Positions 1 through 10,999 of a stretch of 64,000 nucleotides of DNA are shown in pieces; position 1 is the first letter of the stretch; each line of letters opens with the position of its first letter. This stretch comes from Theropithecus gelada (lineage: Eukaryota > Chordata > Mammalia > Primates > Cercopithecidae): positions 1,930,561-1,994,560 of the forward strand of contig NW_020257756.1 of the NCBI RefSeq assembly GCF_003255815.1, in the 5' to 3' direction. Under the pieces are notes generated by a model. The model was not told the origin of the DNA. It searched no databases and saw only the letters and a program-made list of their open reading frames with translations. Position numbers and translations under genes: made by a program.

Positions 1-759
1 AAAGATCTGCTTTTGTGGCAGAGGACTTTGTAGATTTGTTACTTTAAGAGAGGTTATTCCTTTTTATTCCTTCCCTCCCGCTAATTTGTTGGCCTTTAAC
101 AGCAATTTTGGAAACTGGGTCTTCTGGTTATGTTTTTGTTTTAAAATCTTTAAATTAGAGGATGCTGTGCCATTGGGTGCTTTAAGTTAATATGAGTTTC
201 TGGTTCAAGGAAAACTTATGTTGGATCTGAACTAATGAGCAGATATTTTGATATGTGCCATTCTTGCATATACATCTCAGTCCTAACTAAAGGTTCTAGT
301 GGCATCCAGGACCTTTGGGGAGGCATTTAAAATAAACGCTTAATAAATAACAAAACTACCTTTCTGAATATAAATATTTGCAAATGTATCCAGATAACTT
401 CCATTTTGTGCCTGTGTTCAGGCATGATTTATTTGGCAGTTGTTCTACCATTAACAGACCTCCATTTGTCTCGTGTGTCCACACGCCCCACTTGTAGGCC
501 AGAAATAGGGCTTCAGACACAGAGGCATTATTTTTTCCATATAGACTGGAGTGGGGAAAATTTGGCCTTAGGGAGGACAGACACAAGTCCAACGGGTAAA
601 CCAGCAGTAGGTGGACAGCCTTCCCACGCAAGGGTTTGTATCTGGGCTACACAGATCCCCTTCAGAAAAGCACCAACAGTGTGTGAGTTCTTTACTCAGT
701 AACTTACAGTCCCTGGTCTGGTGCCTTTAAAAAACCATCAGCAATGAAAAGGAAGTGCA
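1..759. other. No gene seen
   Basis: Non-coding downstream of PPHLN1. Overlapping short ORFs on both strands near 356-702 show no family resemblance and no codon bias. Confidence 0.6.
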
Positions 760-1345
760 TACACATCACAAAAAAATTCAAATAGGGCAAAAGTCAGAGA
801 CAGCATCTCCTTTCCATTCTTCATCGCAGATCCCCAGTTCCTCTCCCTAGAAATAACCACTGTTACCCAGTTCTAGTGTCTCCTTCAGACATTCAAAGCA
901 CATTCGTATAAATGTCTCTCTTAAAAGTGGTAGTGGCCTATATGTGCTGTAACTTGCTTTCTTTCCCTTTACATGTGGGCATTTCACACTAGTGCATATA
1001 GGTCTACCCATTCTTTCAGTAACTGCTTAATAGCCTGCTTTTGGAATATCTTTAACCAATCTCTTAATGATGGAGTTGACTTTCCTCATACATTATGCTA
1101 CACTGGCACATGTGCACATAAATTGGAAGCAGTGTAGTTACTGGGACAAGGTTATGTATTTAAGACTGATGGATATTGCCAATTTTTCTCCAAAAGAAAT
1201 TATCCTGATTTACATTAATATAAATGAGAGTGTTCCATCACAACTTCTCAATGTATTAGCAGATTTCTTGATTTTGAAGAAATTTTCAGAACCTGTGCTG
1301 CCACGAGTGGGCATCCTTTTAGAAAAGACTGTTGCAATATGTTGC
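760..1345 (-). mobile_element. Old L1M-type fragment
   Basis: The + strand shows the reverse complement of an ancient L1 ORF2/3' region (ccagttcctctccctagaaa; later gatattgccaatttttctcc). No poly(A) or duplication was seen. Confidence 0.6.
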
Positions 1346-1521
1346 TTATAAAGGATGGATAATAAATAGTAAACAGGTGATACTTAGCCTGGAGAAATGC
1401 AGGTATAAGGTGAAGGTACTGCCCTCACTTTTCAGATACATTCTCAAAACATAAGGGTTACATAGCCTGCAAAAGGCTTAAGGACGTGCAGAGATACTTA
1501 TTCACAATAGTAATGTAACTT

Positions 1522-1523
1522 TT

Positions 1524-1558
<35 letters not shown>

Positions 1559-1686
1559 AGACGGAGTCTCGCGCTGTGTCACCCAGGCTGGAGTGCAGTG
1601 GCGCGATCTCGGCTCACTGCAAGCTCCGCCTCCCAGGTTCAAGCCATTCTCCTGCCTCAGCCTCCGAGTAGCTGGGACTACAGGCT
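1522..1686 (-). mobile_element. 5'-truncated AluY-like, inserted in the tail of another Alu
   Basis: Poly-T then gagacggagtctcgc... to ggactacaggc, where it stops abruptly at the poly-T of the next Alu. Close to the young consensus (caagctccgcctcc). Confidence 0.88.
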
Positions 1687-1988
1687 TTTTTTTTTTTTTT
1701 GAGATGGAGTTTCACTCCTGTTGCCCAGGCTGGAGTGCATCGGCACGATCTCAGCTCGCAGTAACCTCCGCCACCCGGGTTCAAGCAATTCTCCTGTCTC
1801 AGCCTCACGAGTAGCTGGGATTGCAGTTGCCTGCCACCATGCCCGGCTAATTTGTTATATTTTTAGTAGAGACGGGGGTTTCACCAAGTTGGCCAGGCTG
1901 GTCTCGAACTCCTGACCTTCAGGTGATCCACCCGCCTCAGCCTCCCAAAATGCTGGAGATTACAGGCATGAGCCACTGCGTCCAGCAA
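1687..1988 (-). mobile_element. Alu element
   Basis: Full length, ending gagccactgcgtccagc. The outer flanks aatgtaacttt (1510-1521 and 1989-2000) bracket it and the preceding truncated Alu together. Confidence 0.92.
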
Positions 1989-2116
1989 TAATGTAACTTT
2001 CAAGCTTAAAAATTGATCCCAGTTTGTAGCAATAACAGAAGACTATCTACAAAGGAAGAAGGAAGCAACTGCCTTACAGTTCTGTAAAGAATTGGCAAGA
2101 AAATAAAGCCTATAGT

Positions 2117-2454
2117 TGCTTAGTCTGTTCTCACGTTACTACAAATAACTGCCAAGACTGGGTAATGTATAAAGGAAAGAGGTCTAACCCAGTTCCGCAC
2201 GGCTGGGGAGGCCTTAGGAAACGCAATCATGGCAGAAGGTAAAGCAAACGTCTTACATGGCAGCAGATGGAGAGACTGTGTGAAGGAAGCGAAGGGGGAA
2301 GAGACCTGTTATAAAACCATCAGATCTCATGAGAATTCACTATCATGAGAACAGAATGGGGGAACTGGCCCCATAATCCTATCATTTCCTTCCCTCCACA
2401 GCTGGGGATGACAGAGATGAGATCTGGATGGGGACACAGAGCCAAACCATATCA
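2117..2454 (-). mobile_element. MaLR (MST/THE1-type) solo LTR
   Basis: Ends with ccaaaccatatca, the reverse complement of the MaLR LTR start, and contains ccatcagatctcatgagaa and ggctggggaggcct. It is a single LTR with no internal region. Confidence 0.88.
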
Positions 2455-2565
2455 TTCCGCCCGTGGCCCATTCCAGTTGCTCTAAAAGTTGTTACTAGAT
2501 CTACTTAACAAGAGTTCAAAGTATCTGGTCAGTCACTAAACTCCAAAATTGGATCTTGAGATATA

Positions 2566-2862
2566 TATATTTTTTTTTTTTTTGAGACAGTTTCACTCTT
2601 GTTGCCCAGTCTGGAGTGCAGTGGCGAGATCTCGGCTCACTGCAACCTCCGCCTCTCAGGTTCCAGCGATTCTCCTGCCTCAACCTCCCAAGTAGCTGGG
2701 ATTACCACCCCAGCTACTTGGGAGGTTGAGGCAGGAGATTCAGTAGATGGGGTTTCTCCATCGTTGTCAGACTGGTCTTGAACTCCCGACCTCAGGTAAT
2801 CTGCCCACCTGGGCCTCCCAAAATGCTGGGATTACAGGTGTGAGCCACCGTGCTTAGCCTGA
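2566..2862 (-). mobile_element. Alu element with internal fold-back inversion
   Basis: Normal Alu on the minus strand except at 2701-2738, where about 45 bp of the expected sequence is replaced by an inverted copy of 2671-2700. Confidence 0.92.
2671..2738. repeat. Perfect 30-bp inverted repeat, 8-bp spacer
   Basis: The left arm 2671-2700 (starts tctcctgcctcaacc) and right arm 2709-2738 (starts cccagctacttggg) are exact reverse complements around attaccac. Confidence 0.95.
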
Positions 2863-2891
2863 TAAATACCAAATGTTAAAACGCTGCAACT

Positions 2892-3191
2892 GGCCGGGCA
2901 CGGTGACTCACGCCTGTAATCCCAGCAATTTGGGAGGCAGAGGCGGGCGAATCACTTAAGTCAGGAGTTGGAGACCAACCTGGTCAACATGGTGAAACGC
3001 CATCTCTACTAAAAATACAAAAAAATTAGCTGGGCGTAGTGGCAGGTGCCTGTTAATCTGAGCTACTCGGGAGGCTGAGGCAGGAGAATCGCTTGAACCC
3101 GGGAGGTGAAGGTTGCGGTGAGCTGAGATCACGCCGTTGCACTCCAGCCAGGGTGACAGAGTGAGACTCCGTCTCAAAAAGAAAAAAAAAA
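2892..3191 (+). mobile_element. Alu element
   Basis: Full length, from ggccgggcacggtgac to an A-rich tail. Confidence 0.95.
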
Positions 3192-3409
3192 CGCATCTAA
3201 TCTCTACGCAGGTGAAGCAGAACTTTAATGGTTGCATTTTCCTCACTTCTCAGCAGTCACTGGAGAACACTTTGCGGAAGTCCTATGGAAGAATACTGGC
3301 AAAAAGTCAGTGGGAACTCCTTTCAGCTCTGGTTAAAAAGATTCCAAAAAAAAAAAAAAAAGGATTAATTTCATGTGTGCATTTGTTGCTGCTCTGTATA
3401 CTCTGCTTT

Positions 3410-3704
3410 ATTTTCTTTTTCTTTTTTTTTTCCTCCCATTATCGTCTGGGCTGGAGTGCAGTACTGCGAACTCGGCTCACTGCAACCTCCATCTCCCAGG
3501 TTCAAGCGATTCTCCTGCCTCAGCCTCCCGAGTAGATGGGATTACAGGCGCCCGCCACCACATCCGGCTAATTTTTCGTATGTATAGTAGAGACAGGGTT
3601 TCACTATATTGGCCAGGCTGGTCTCAAACACTTGACATCATGATCCACCCGCCTCGGCCTCCCAAAGTTCTGGGATTACAGGTGTGAGCCACCGCATCCA
3701 GCCT
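3410..3704 (-). mobile_element. Alu element
   Basis: Bracketed by the duplication tatactctgcttt (3397-3409 and 3705-3717). The poly-T end is partly degraded. Confidence 0.93.
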
Positions 3705-4113
3705 ATACTCTGCTTTCTATTAAATAGTTTCTGAGTTACAAAAGTACCAGAAGAGAAAGGAGATGTCATTTGCTGTCTAACCCTCTCACTTTAGACACAA
3801 ATCATGTGTCTTATGAAAAGGGTAGTGAAATTGGAATGGGTACCCGAGACTGCTAGATCTGCATGTATGGCATGGGTCCCTTTCAGTTTGGGTGATAGGA
3901 CCCAGGGCTTTACATTGTGCTGGAAGTATTGGGTGGACATATTTCAGCAGTGCCCAGAGGATTTCAGAACCATTTATGATGATGATGATGATGATTTTTA
4001 AGAAGGCTAGTCAAGTGAAGCAGTGGGAGTGGAGAAGGAACAAAGAAATCTGTAACTGGTTGTGACCAAGTAGTTGTAAACACCACTGCACTTGAAGCAG
4101 CCGATTTCACAAC

Positions 4114-4408
4114 CTTTTTTTTTTTTTTTTTGAGATGGAGTCTCACTCTGTTGCCCAGGCTGGAGTGCAGTGGTGCAATCTCGGCTCTCTGCAGCCTCTG
4201 TCTCCTGGATTCAAGCGATTCTCCTGCCTCAGCCTCCCAAGTACCTGGGATTACAGGCGTGTGCCACCACGCCTAATTTTTGTATTTTTAGTAGAGAAGG
4301 GGTTTCACCATGTGCCAGGCTGGTCTTGAACTCCTGACCACAGGTGATTGACCTGCCTCAGCCTCCCAAACTGCTGGGATTACAGGCGTGAGCCACCGCG
4401 ACCAGCCT
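4114..4408 (-). mobile_element. Alu element
   Basis: Poly-T at 4114-4131, ending gagccaccgcgaccagcc. Confidence 0.94.
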
Positions 4409-4747
4409 CAGAACAGTTTTTAACAGTGTAGGCACACTTTCGTTTCTTGGGCTGCTGTTTTCTAATAAACTCCCGACTACTGCCATGGAAAAACAATATT
4501 GCTTGACCATCAGATTTTTCAAAAGATACCAGAAATCTGAATTTTTGTAGGAATCTCCCAGCTTTTAAATGCTAGCAACAAATTTAAATGTTTCTGAAAC
4601 ACTGTTGAACAAAATGAGCCTGTCATTAGCCAGTCTCCAACCCCTGAGTTGTAATTTCAGTAGTCTAGAGATGATTCCCTTATCTCTTAGAACTGTTGAG
4701 GGCAGGCACAACTAATTCTTGTTTATAGAAATGTATGTGTCCTTTAG

Positions 4748-5095
4748 TCAGGTGCAGTGGCTCATGCCTGTAATTCCTGCACTTGGGAGGCTGAAGCAGG
4801 TGGATCACCTGAGGTCAGGAGCTCGAGACCAGAATGGCCAACATGGTGAAACCCTGTCTCTACTGAAAATACAAAAATTAGCCGGCCATGGTGGCCTGTG
4901 CCTGTAGTCCCAGCTACTCAGGAGGTTGAGGCAGGAGAATCGCTTGAACCTGGGAAGCAGAGGTTACAGTGAGTCGAGATTGTGCCACTGCACTTCAGCC
5001 CGGGCAACAGAGTAAGACTCCAGCATAAATAAAATAAAATAAATAATAAAATAAAATAGAATAAAAAATAAAACATAAAATAAAATAAAAGTGAC
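4748..5095 (+). mobile_element. Alu element with (AAAAT)n tail
   Basis: The body runs to about 5020. The tail has grown into an impure AAAAT/AAATA repeat at 5021-5095. Confidence 0.93.
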
Positions 5096-5449
5096 CTTTT
5101 GGGATGCATGAAGAAGAAAATCTATTGGGATCCAAGAAAATTCCATAAAAGTCTCATCAATTCAATCTTAGTAACGCAATTATGATAAAATCATTTTTAA
5201 TTAAGTCAAATGAGAAAATTGCTAATTGCCTGGTTAGATTCTCCAGCCATTCACCGGAACAGTCTAAAAACAGAAGGCATAGGAGCATGGGTTTTCTGTA
5301 AACGCACACCATTAGAAAGGCTTCCAGGTAAACTGGGCCACGGAGAAATGTGCAGAAATAACTGAATTTTGCATCTCTGAGCTCACATTTTGCCGAGGTT
5401 ATAGAATAATAAACTTTACTGGGGGAATAAGGCTTAAGGATGGCCTTTT

Positions 5450-5602
5450 CTTTTTTTAAAGAGATGAGGTCTCACCCTGCCAACTAGGCTGCAGTGCAGT
5501 GTTGGCATCACTGCAGCCTCAAATTCCTGAGCTTAGGCGATCCTCCTACCTCAGCCTGGCAAGTAGCTGGGACTACAGAGGTACGCCACCATGCCAGGCT
5601 AA
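5450..5602 (-). mobile_element. Free Alu left-monomer type fragment (FLAM/old Alu)
   Basis: A single monomer, diverged (gagatgaggtctcaccctgcc ... gccaccatgccaggctaa). Confidence 0.75.
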
Positions 5603-5910
5603 GCGTGGCTTTCAAAATGGTTTGGGTAGAGAATATGGAGGAAAAGTAAGACACTGAGTGTATAAATAGACTTGGCCACAGGATTAGAGCCAATTCATTC
5701 TGTTTGAACAGACCCAAGTAGCTGGTCAAACATTACCATTTAAGGGATCAGCTTCAGCCTCAACTTTTCTTTTTAGAAAAGAAATTTCACATCTCTATTA
5801 CTATATGCACAAGGTGCTGTTATGCCAGCTTTCAAAACAACTTGGGACATACTGTCAAATCATTAGATTCCAGACAATGGTAATAGTACAATTAGGAATA
5901 CGAACCTTAA

Positions 5911-6062
5911 GCCAGGTGTGGTTGCTCATGCCTGTAATCCCAGCACTTTGAGAGGCTGAGGCGAGTGGATAGCTTGAGGCCAGGAGTTTGAGGCTGCAGT
6001 GAGCTATGATCACACCACTACACTCCAGCCTGGGTGACAGACCCCATCTCTTAAAAAAAAAA
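5911..6062 (+). mobile_element. Short Alu monomer
   Basis: Start gccaggtgtggttgctcatg joins directly to right-arm-like gaggctgcagtgagctatga and an A tail. About 150 bp in total. Confidence 0.82.
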
Positions 6063-6068
6063 GGATGA

Positions 6069-6370
6069 TTTTTTTTTTTTTTTTTTTTTCTGGAGACAGT
6101 TCCACTCTTGTTGCCCAGGCTGGAGTACAATGGTGTGGTCTCAGTTCACTGCAACCTCTGCCTCCCAGGTTCAAGTGATTCTCCTGCCTCAGCCTCCCAA
6201 GTAGCTGAGATTACAGGCACTCACCACCACACCTAATTTTTGTATTTTTAGTAGACACGGGGTTTCACCATGTTGGCCAGGCTGGTCTCAAACATCCTGA
6301 CCTCAAGTGATCCACCCGCCTCATCCTCCCAAAGTGCTGGGATTACAGGCGTGAGCCACCGTGACCAGCC
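6069..6370 (-). mobile_element. Alu element
   Basis: Full length, poly-T at 6069-6089. Its poly-T faces the A tail of the preceding monomer, forming an inverted Alu pair. Confidence 0.94.
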
Positions 6371-6479
6371 GATAATGTTAATAATTGTTTTAGCATTTTT
6401 CAAAAACTGAACCAAGCAATTGCCATTGGGAAAGCCGATTCCTAGTCTGATAGAAACCCACCACAAAGTTGATCTTGCA

Positions 6480-6625
6480 TTGTGGCTGACGCAAAGCACA
6501 CCTGGACTCCAGGATTCAGATGTGGGTTAGGAGACCCTCCTCTCTCATTAGCTCATGCAGGTTAAGTGCTCTGACCGTTTCCACTCTGTAAAATGAGAGT
6601 GCTAGACCAGCTCAAAGGCTTCCTT
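6480..6625 (+). repeat. MIR-like remnant
   Basis: gtttccactctgtaaaatgag resembles the MIR core end. Confidence 0.5.
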
Positions 6626-6884
6626 CCAGCCTCAGTCTTCTGTGGTGACTGGACTGAATTTATTAGGTCAGCAGTCGTCTTCCTACTCAGTATAAAGTGT
6701 CGTTTCTCTTTTCCCTTGCACTTACCAACATATTTGCCTGGCAAGGATTCCTTAAAGGATGGAACCCTACCCCCACCCTCAAAGACCATGGATTATGGGA
6801 GTTGGGAACTTTAAAGAGGGTCTTTTAAAAATATATATTAATGTTTGGGACTTGGGGTGGGGAAGAGGTTAAATTAAAGAAGCA

Positions 6885-7205
6885 GGCTGGGCAGGGTGGC
6901 TCACGCTTATAATCCTGGCACTTTGGGAGGCTAAGGTGGGCGGATCACTTGAGGTCAGGAGTTTGAGACCAGCCTGGCCAACATGGTGAAACCCCATTTC
7001 TACCAAAAATACAAAAATCAGCCAGGCGTGGTGGCACATGCATGTAGTCCCAGCTACTCGGAAGGCTGAGGCAGGAGAACCGCTTAAACCTGGAAGGCAG
7101 AGGTTGCAGTGAGCCAGGATAGCACCATCGCACTCCAGCCTGGGTGACAGAACAAGACTATCTCAAAAAAAAAAAAAAAGAAAAAGAAAAAGAAAAAGAA
7201 AAAAT
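6885..7205 (+). mobile_element. Alu element with (AAAAAG)n tail
   Basis: Full length, ggctgggcagggtggctcac to a tail of repeated aaaaag units at 7166-7203. Confidence 0.94.
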
Positions 7206-7662
7206 AAGCTTGGGGATGGTTATTTCCCCATCAGTGCATATGCTTCAAGTTGGCTTTATTGCCATTAAGTAGACAGTTTGGAGACAATTACAGAGTATGT
7301 GGAGGGCAAGATATTTTACTCCACATTATTTCTCCCCAGTTACCAGGAGGAAAAGTAAGATTTTTTTCCCTACCTCAGAGTGCTATCAGCAGCAATCTTA
7401 GTCTTGAATCTCTGAATATGTTGTAAGCAAAGCTGAAAAGGTGCTACATTTAATTAATGTTGGTTCCTAAATAGGAGAGTTAAATTACCAGGTTCATTCT
7501 ACTTAAATGGCTCTTCTCAAACTCCGTGTGTTCTGGTGCAGCAGCCAAAGAGACTGAGTCCCTGGCTGTGCTGTGGTTTTGGGAGCTGGAAGTCCCTGTT
7601 CTACTTACCCCCCAGCAGCTCCTCCTTACCAATCACAATGGTGTTTTCTAAAACAGCTCCAG

Positions 7663-7785
7663 CCCAGGCATGGTGGCTCACGCCTGTAATCCCAGAGCTT
7701 TGGGAGCCCCTCTCTGGGAGGCCAAGGCAGGAAGATTGCTTGAGCCCAGGAGTTTGAAACCAGCCTAGGTGACATAGCAAGATTC
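7663..7785 (+). mobile_element. Old Alu left-monomer fragment
   Basis: Carries a local duplication around ctttgggagcccctctctgg. Diverged and without a clear tail. Confidence 0.75.
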
Positions 7786-7927
7786 AGATAGTCAAATAAT
7801 GGAATAATTTGGTGCTTCTCAAAATTCTATAAAATATTTAGTATATTAAACCTAAAATTAAATTATTTTAAAAGACATCCAATATAGTATACAAAAGTAG
7901 CAGATTAGCAGAATATAAGGATGTTTG

Positions 7928-8035
7928 TTTTTTTTTGAGACAGTCTCTCTTGCCCATGCTAGGCACGATCTTGGCTCACTGCAACCTCCATCCCCTGGGC
8001 TGAAGTGATCCTCTCATCTCAGCCACCGTGCCTGG
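7928..8035 (-). mobile_element. Truncated old Alu fragment
   Basis: Poly-T then gagacagtctctcttgccc ... gccaccgtgcctgg, with internal deletions. Confidence 0.75.
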
Positions 8036-8129
8036 ATGCCTGGCCAATGGTATTCTAATGCTACAGCCTTATCACTAAAATTGTCTAAGGTTTTAAAGTT
8101 TTTTCCCCATTTAAAAAAAAAAAAAAAAA

Positions 8130-8430
8130 TCTTGGCTGGGTGTGGTCACACCTGTAATCCCAGCACTTTGGGAGGCTGAGGCGGGCCGATCACTTGAGAT
8201 CAGGAGTTCGAGACCAGCCTTGTCAACATGGCAAAACCCCATCTCTACAAAAAATACAAAAATTAGCCGGGTATGGTGGTACACGTGCCTGTGGTCTCAA
8301 CTACACAGAATGCTGAGGTGGGAGGACTGCTTGAGTCTGGCGGAGGTTCCAGTGAGCCGAGACTGCGCCAGTGCTCTCCAGCCTGAACAACAGAGTGAGA
8401 CCCTGCCTCAAAAAAATTCACACACACACA
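8130..8430 (+). mobile_element. Alu element
   Basis: Start ggctgggtgtggtcacacc, diverged right arm, tail with a short CA run at 8419-8430. Confidence 0.9.
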
Positions 8431-10084
8431 AAATCAATCTGTGGGAACACAGCTGAAAAAACAACATGCTATATAATGAGGCTGTGTCTGCTGCTATACA
8501 GATGTTCACAAGGCTGTAACAATACTTATGAAGATTTAAAAGACAGCTTAAAACTCTTAATTCAAAGCTTTTTTAGAATCAGTCCCTTACCCCAAGATTT
8601 CCATTATAATGGAAAAGCAGGAGTGGTGCGGTTTGCTTAGGGCCTACACCCAGTGAAGTGAATGCTTAGATGTTATTTGACAAAAATAATCAAGTTTGAG
8701 CAAAAAGTAAGCTGCTATAACAAGACACCAAACAAAAACGTGGCTTAAAGAATAAAGACATTTATTCTGCTCTCACAAAACAGTGCACTGTTCCATGTGG
8801 TTATGCAGGTTCCTTCCATCTTGTGGCTCTGCAAAAAAGAAATCAAGGCTGCATTGCTATTGCTACTTTTGGGAGGGGATACAAGAGCACAGAGGAGGTA
8901 CAGTCACTGTCATCAGGTTCCTAACCTGGAATTAGCAGCATTTCCACTCAAATTCCATAAAACTTAGTTGCTTCATCACACCTAAAACTACAAGGAAAAC
9001 AGCAAATATAGTCCCAGTTAGGCAGACATGTTATTCAATGTCAACCCCTATTACCATGGAAAAAAATGGGAGAACAGATTGTGATAACTACCTCAGTTAC
9101 TGGGTTTTTTTTTTTGTTTTTTTTTGTTTTTTTTCCCACTGAATTGGGTAACAGTTCTCTCAAAGAGAACTGGCAGGAAGGAAGTGACAAATACACCACG
9201 CACAACCCACAAGCCTTGACCTGGCAAGCAGAGAGTTACTCTCAGGAACTCCACGAGCCAGCCTGAGCAGTGTTACAGCTAGAAAGCAACCTGGGTGGCT
9301 GGCTGCTGGCAGCACTGAATGTTGTCTAGAATGAATACTTCAGAGATGATCAGATCACCATCTCCAAAACTGTTGCCAAAGAACTGTCAGAGACTTCCCT
9401 GGAGCTCAGGATCCATTACAGGAAACTCTGAAGTGAAGCTGAAACCAAAATATATTTTGGCAGTATAGCCAAGTCTTTCCTTAAGGAGATCTGGCCTCGT
9501 CCTCCTTCGAGAGGTTCTAGATCTATCTGTGAAGTTGCTGAGGGCTATGAGAAATCCACGTCTCTTGTAAGAACACTACATAGGTATGTTTCCAAATTTT
9601 ATTCTTAAGTAGGACAGAAAGGTTAAATAAGCTATAAACATTTAACATCCTTCGCATTCTGCTCTCAACTTACCTTTTCCCACCTTCATCCCCTGTCATC
9701 TTCAGCACACAGCTTTAGGACACAGGACCCCTTTCCCTCCTCCTGGATTTCTAACAAATAGAAATCTCTGCCTTATAAACTTATTCTCTGCCTGAATAAG
9801 TCATATTCCTCCAAGACCTAGGGGTCAAATATAATTTCCTTTGAGAAGCCACCTTTAAATTAACAAATATGAGTGTCTCCTACGTTCCAAACTATGCTAA
9901 GAACTAGAGTCCCAAAGGCAAGTTTTCTGCCCTCCAGGAGTTACTACAAAGATAGAGGATCTTAATCCTACAATTCTTTGAAATTCAGATTCATAATTAC
10001 ACAACTATTGAGTACTACTGTATCATGCGCTACCTTTCTTCACTGCTTCTCAGAAGTCAAGACTCCCTAAGTCACCAAAGTGAA
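8431..10084. other. No gene seen; old repeat traces
   Basis: About 8690-8960 resembles a decayed mammalian repeat (agctgctataacaagacacc, gtggcttaaagaataaag). About 9850-9960 resembles the unassigned family also at 38896. The rest is unassigned. Confidence 0.5.
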
Positions 10085-10086
10085 TA

Positions 10087-10996
10087 CAGTAGTGCCCCCT
10101 ATGTGTGGAGAATATGCTCGAAGGCCCCCAGTGGATGCCTTAAACCACGGATAATACCAAACCCTATATATACCAGGTTTTTCCTATGCATATACACCTA
10201 GGGTAAAGGTTAATTTATAAATTAGGCACAATAAGAGATTAACAACAATAAAATAGGACAATTTTAACAATATACTGTAATCAACTCTTCCTCTGATGAT
10301 GGGATGTGAGATGGTAAAATGCCTGCATGGTGAGATGAAGTGAGGTGGGTGACGCAGGCATTGTGACACAGCGTGAAGCTACCATTGACTTTCATTTTTT
10401 AAGACAGGGTCTGGCTCTGTCACCCAGGCTGGAGTGATCTTGGCTTACTGCAGCCTCAGCCTCCCGGGTTAAAGCGATTCTCATGGCTCAGCCTCCCAAG
10501 TAGCTGGGATTACAGGCGCCCACCATCAAGCCCGGCTAATTTTTGTATGTTTAGTAGAGACGGGGCTTTCACTATGTTGGCCAAGCTGGGCTTGAACTCC
10601 TGACCTCAAGTGATTCACCCGCCTTGGCCTCCCAAAGTGCTGGGATTACAGGCATGAGCACTACTGTGACCTTCTGACAACACATCGGAAGGAGGATCAT
10701 CTGCTTTGGGTGATCCTGGATCATGGAACCATGACATAGTCAATGGCTGGGTGTCAGGAGTAAATGGCACAGATGACTAACAGGTGGGTAGTGTGTACAG
10801 TGTGGATACACTAGAGAAAGGGATGATTCACGTGCCAGGTGGGACAAAGCATGGTGCTGCAAGATTTCATTTAGAACGGCACACAGTTGAAAACTTAAAA
10901 GTTGTTCTGAAATTTTCCATCGAATATTTTTGGCCAATAGTAGCCATGGTTTACTTATACCATGGAAAGCAAAGTCAGATGAGGGGGGCACTGCTG
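10087..10996. mobile_element. TcMar-Tigger-type DNA transposon with Alu inside
   Basis: The terminal inverted repeats cagtagtgccccct and (reverse) cagcagtgcccccc are flanked by TA at 10085-10086 and 10997-10998. Non-autonomous. The core is split by an Alu at 10398-10668. Confidence 0.85.
10398..10668 (-). mobile_element. Alu element inside Tigger element
   Basis: ttaagacagggtctggctct ... tgggattacaggcatgagc. The Tigger sequence resumes at ttctgacaacac. Confidence 0.92.
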
Positions 10997-10999
10997 TAG

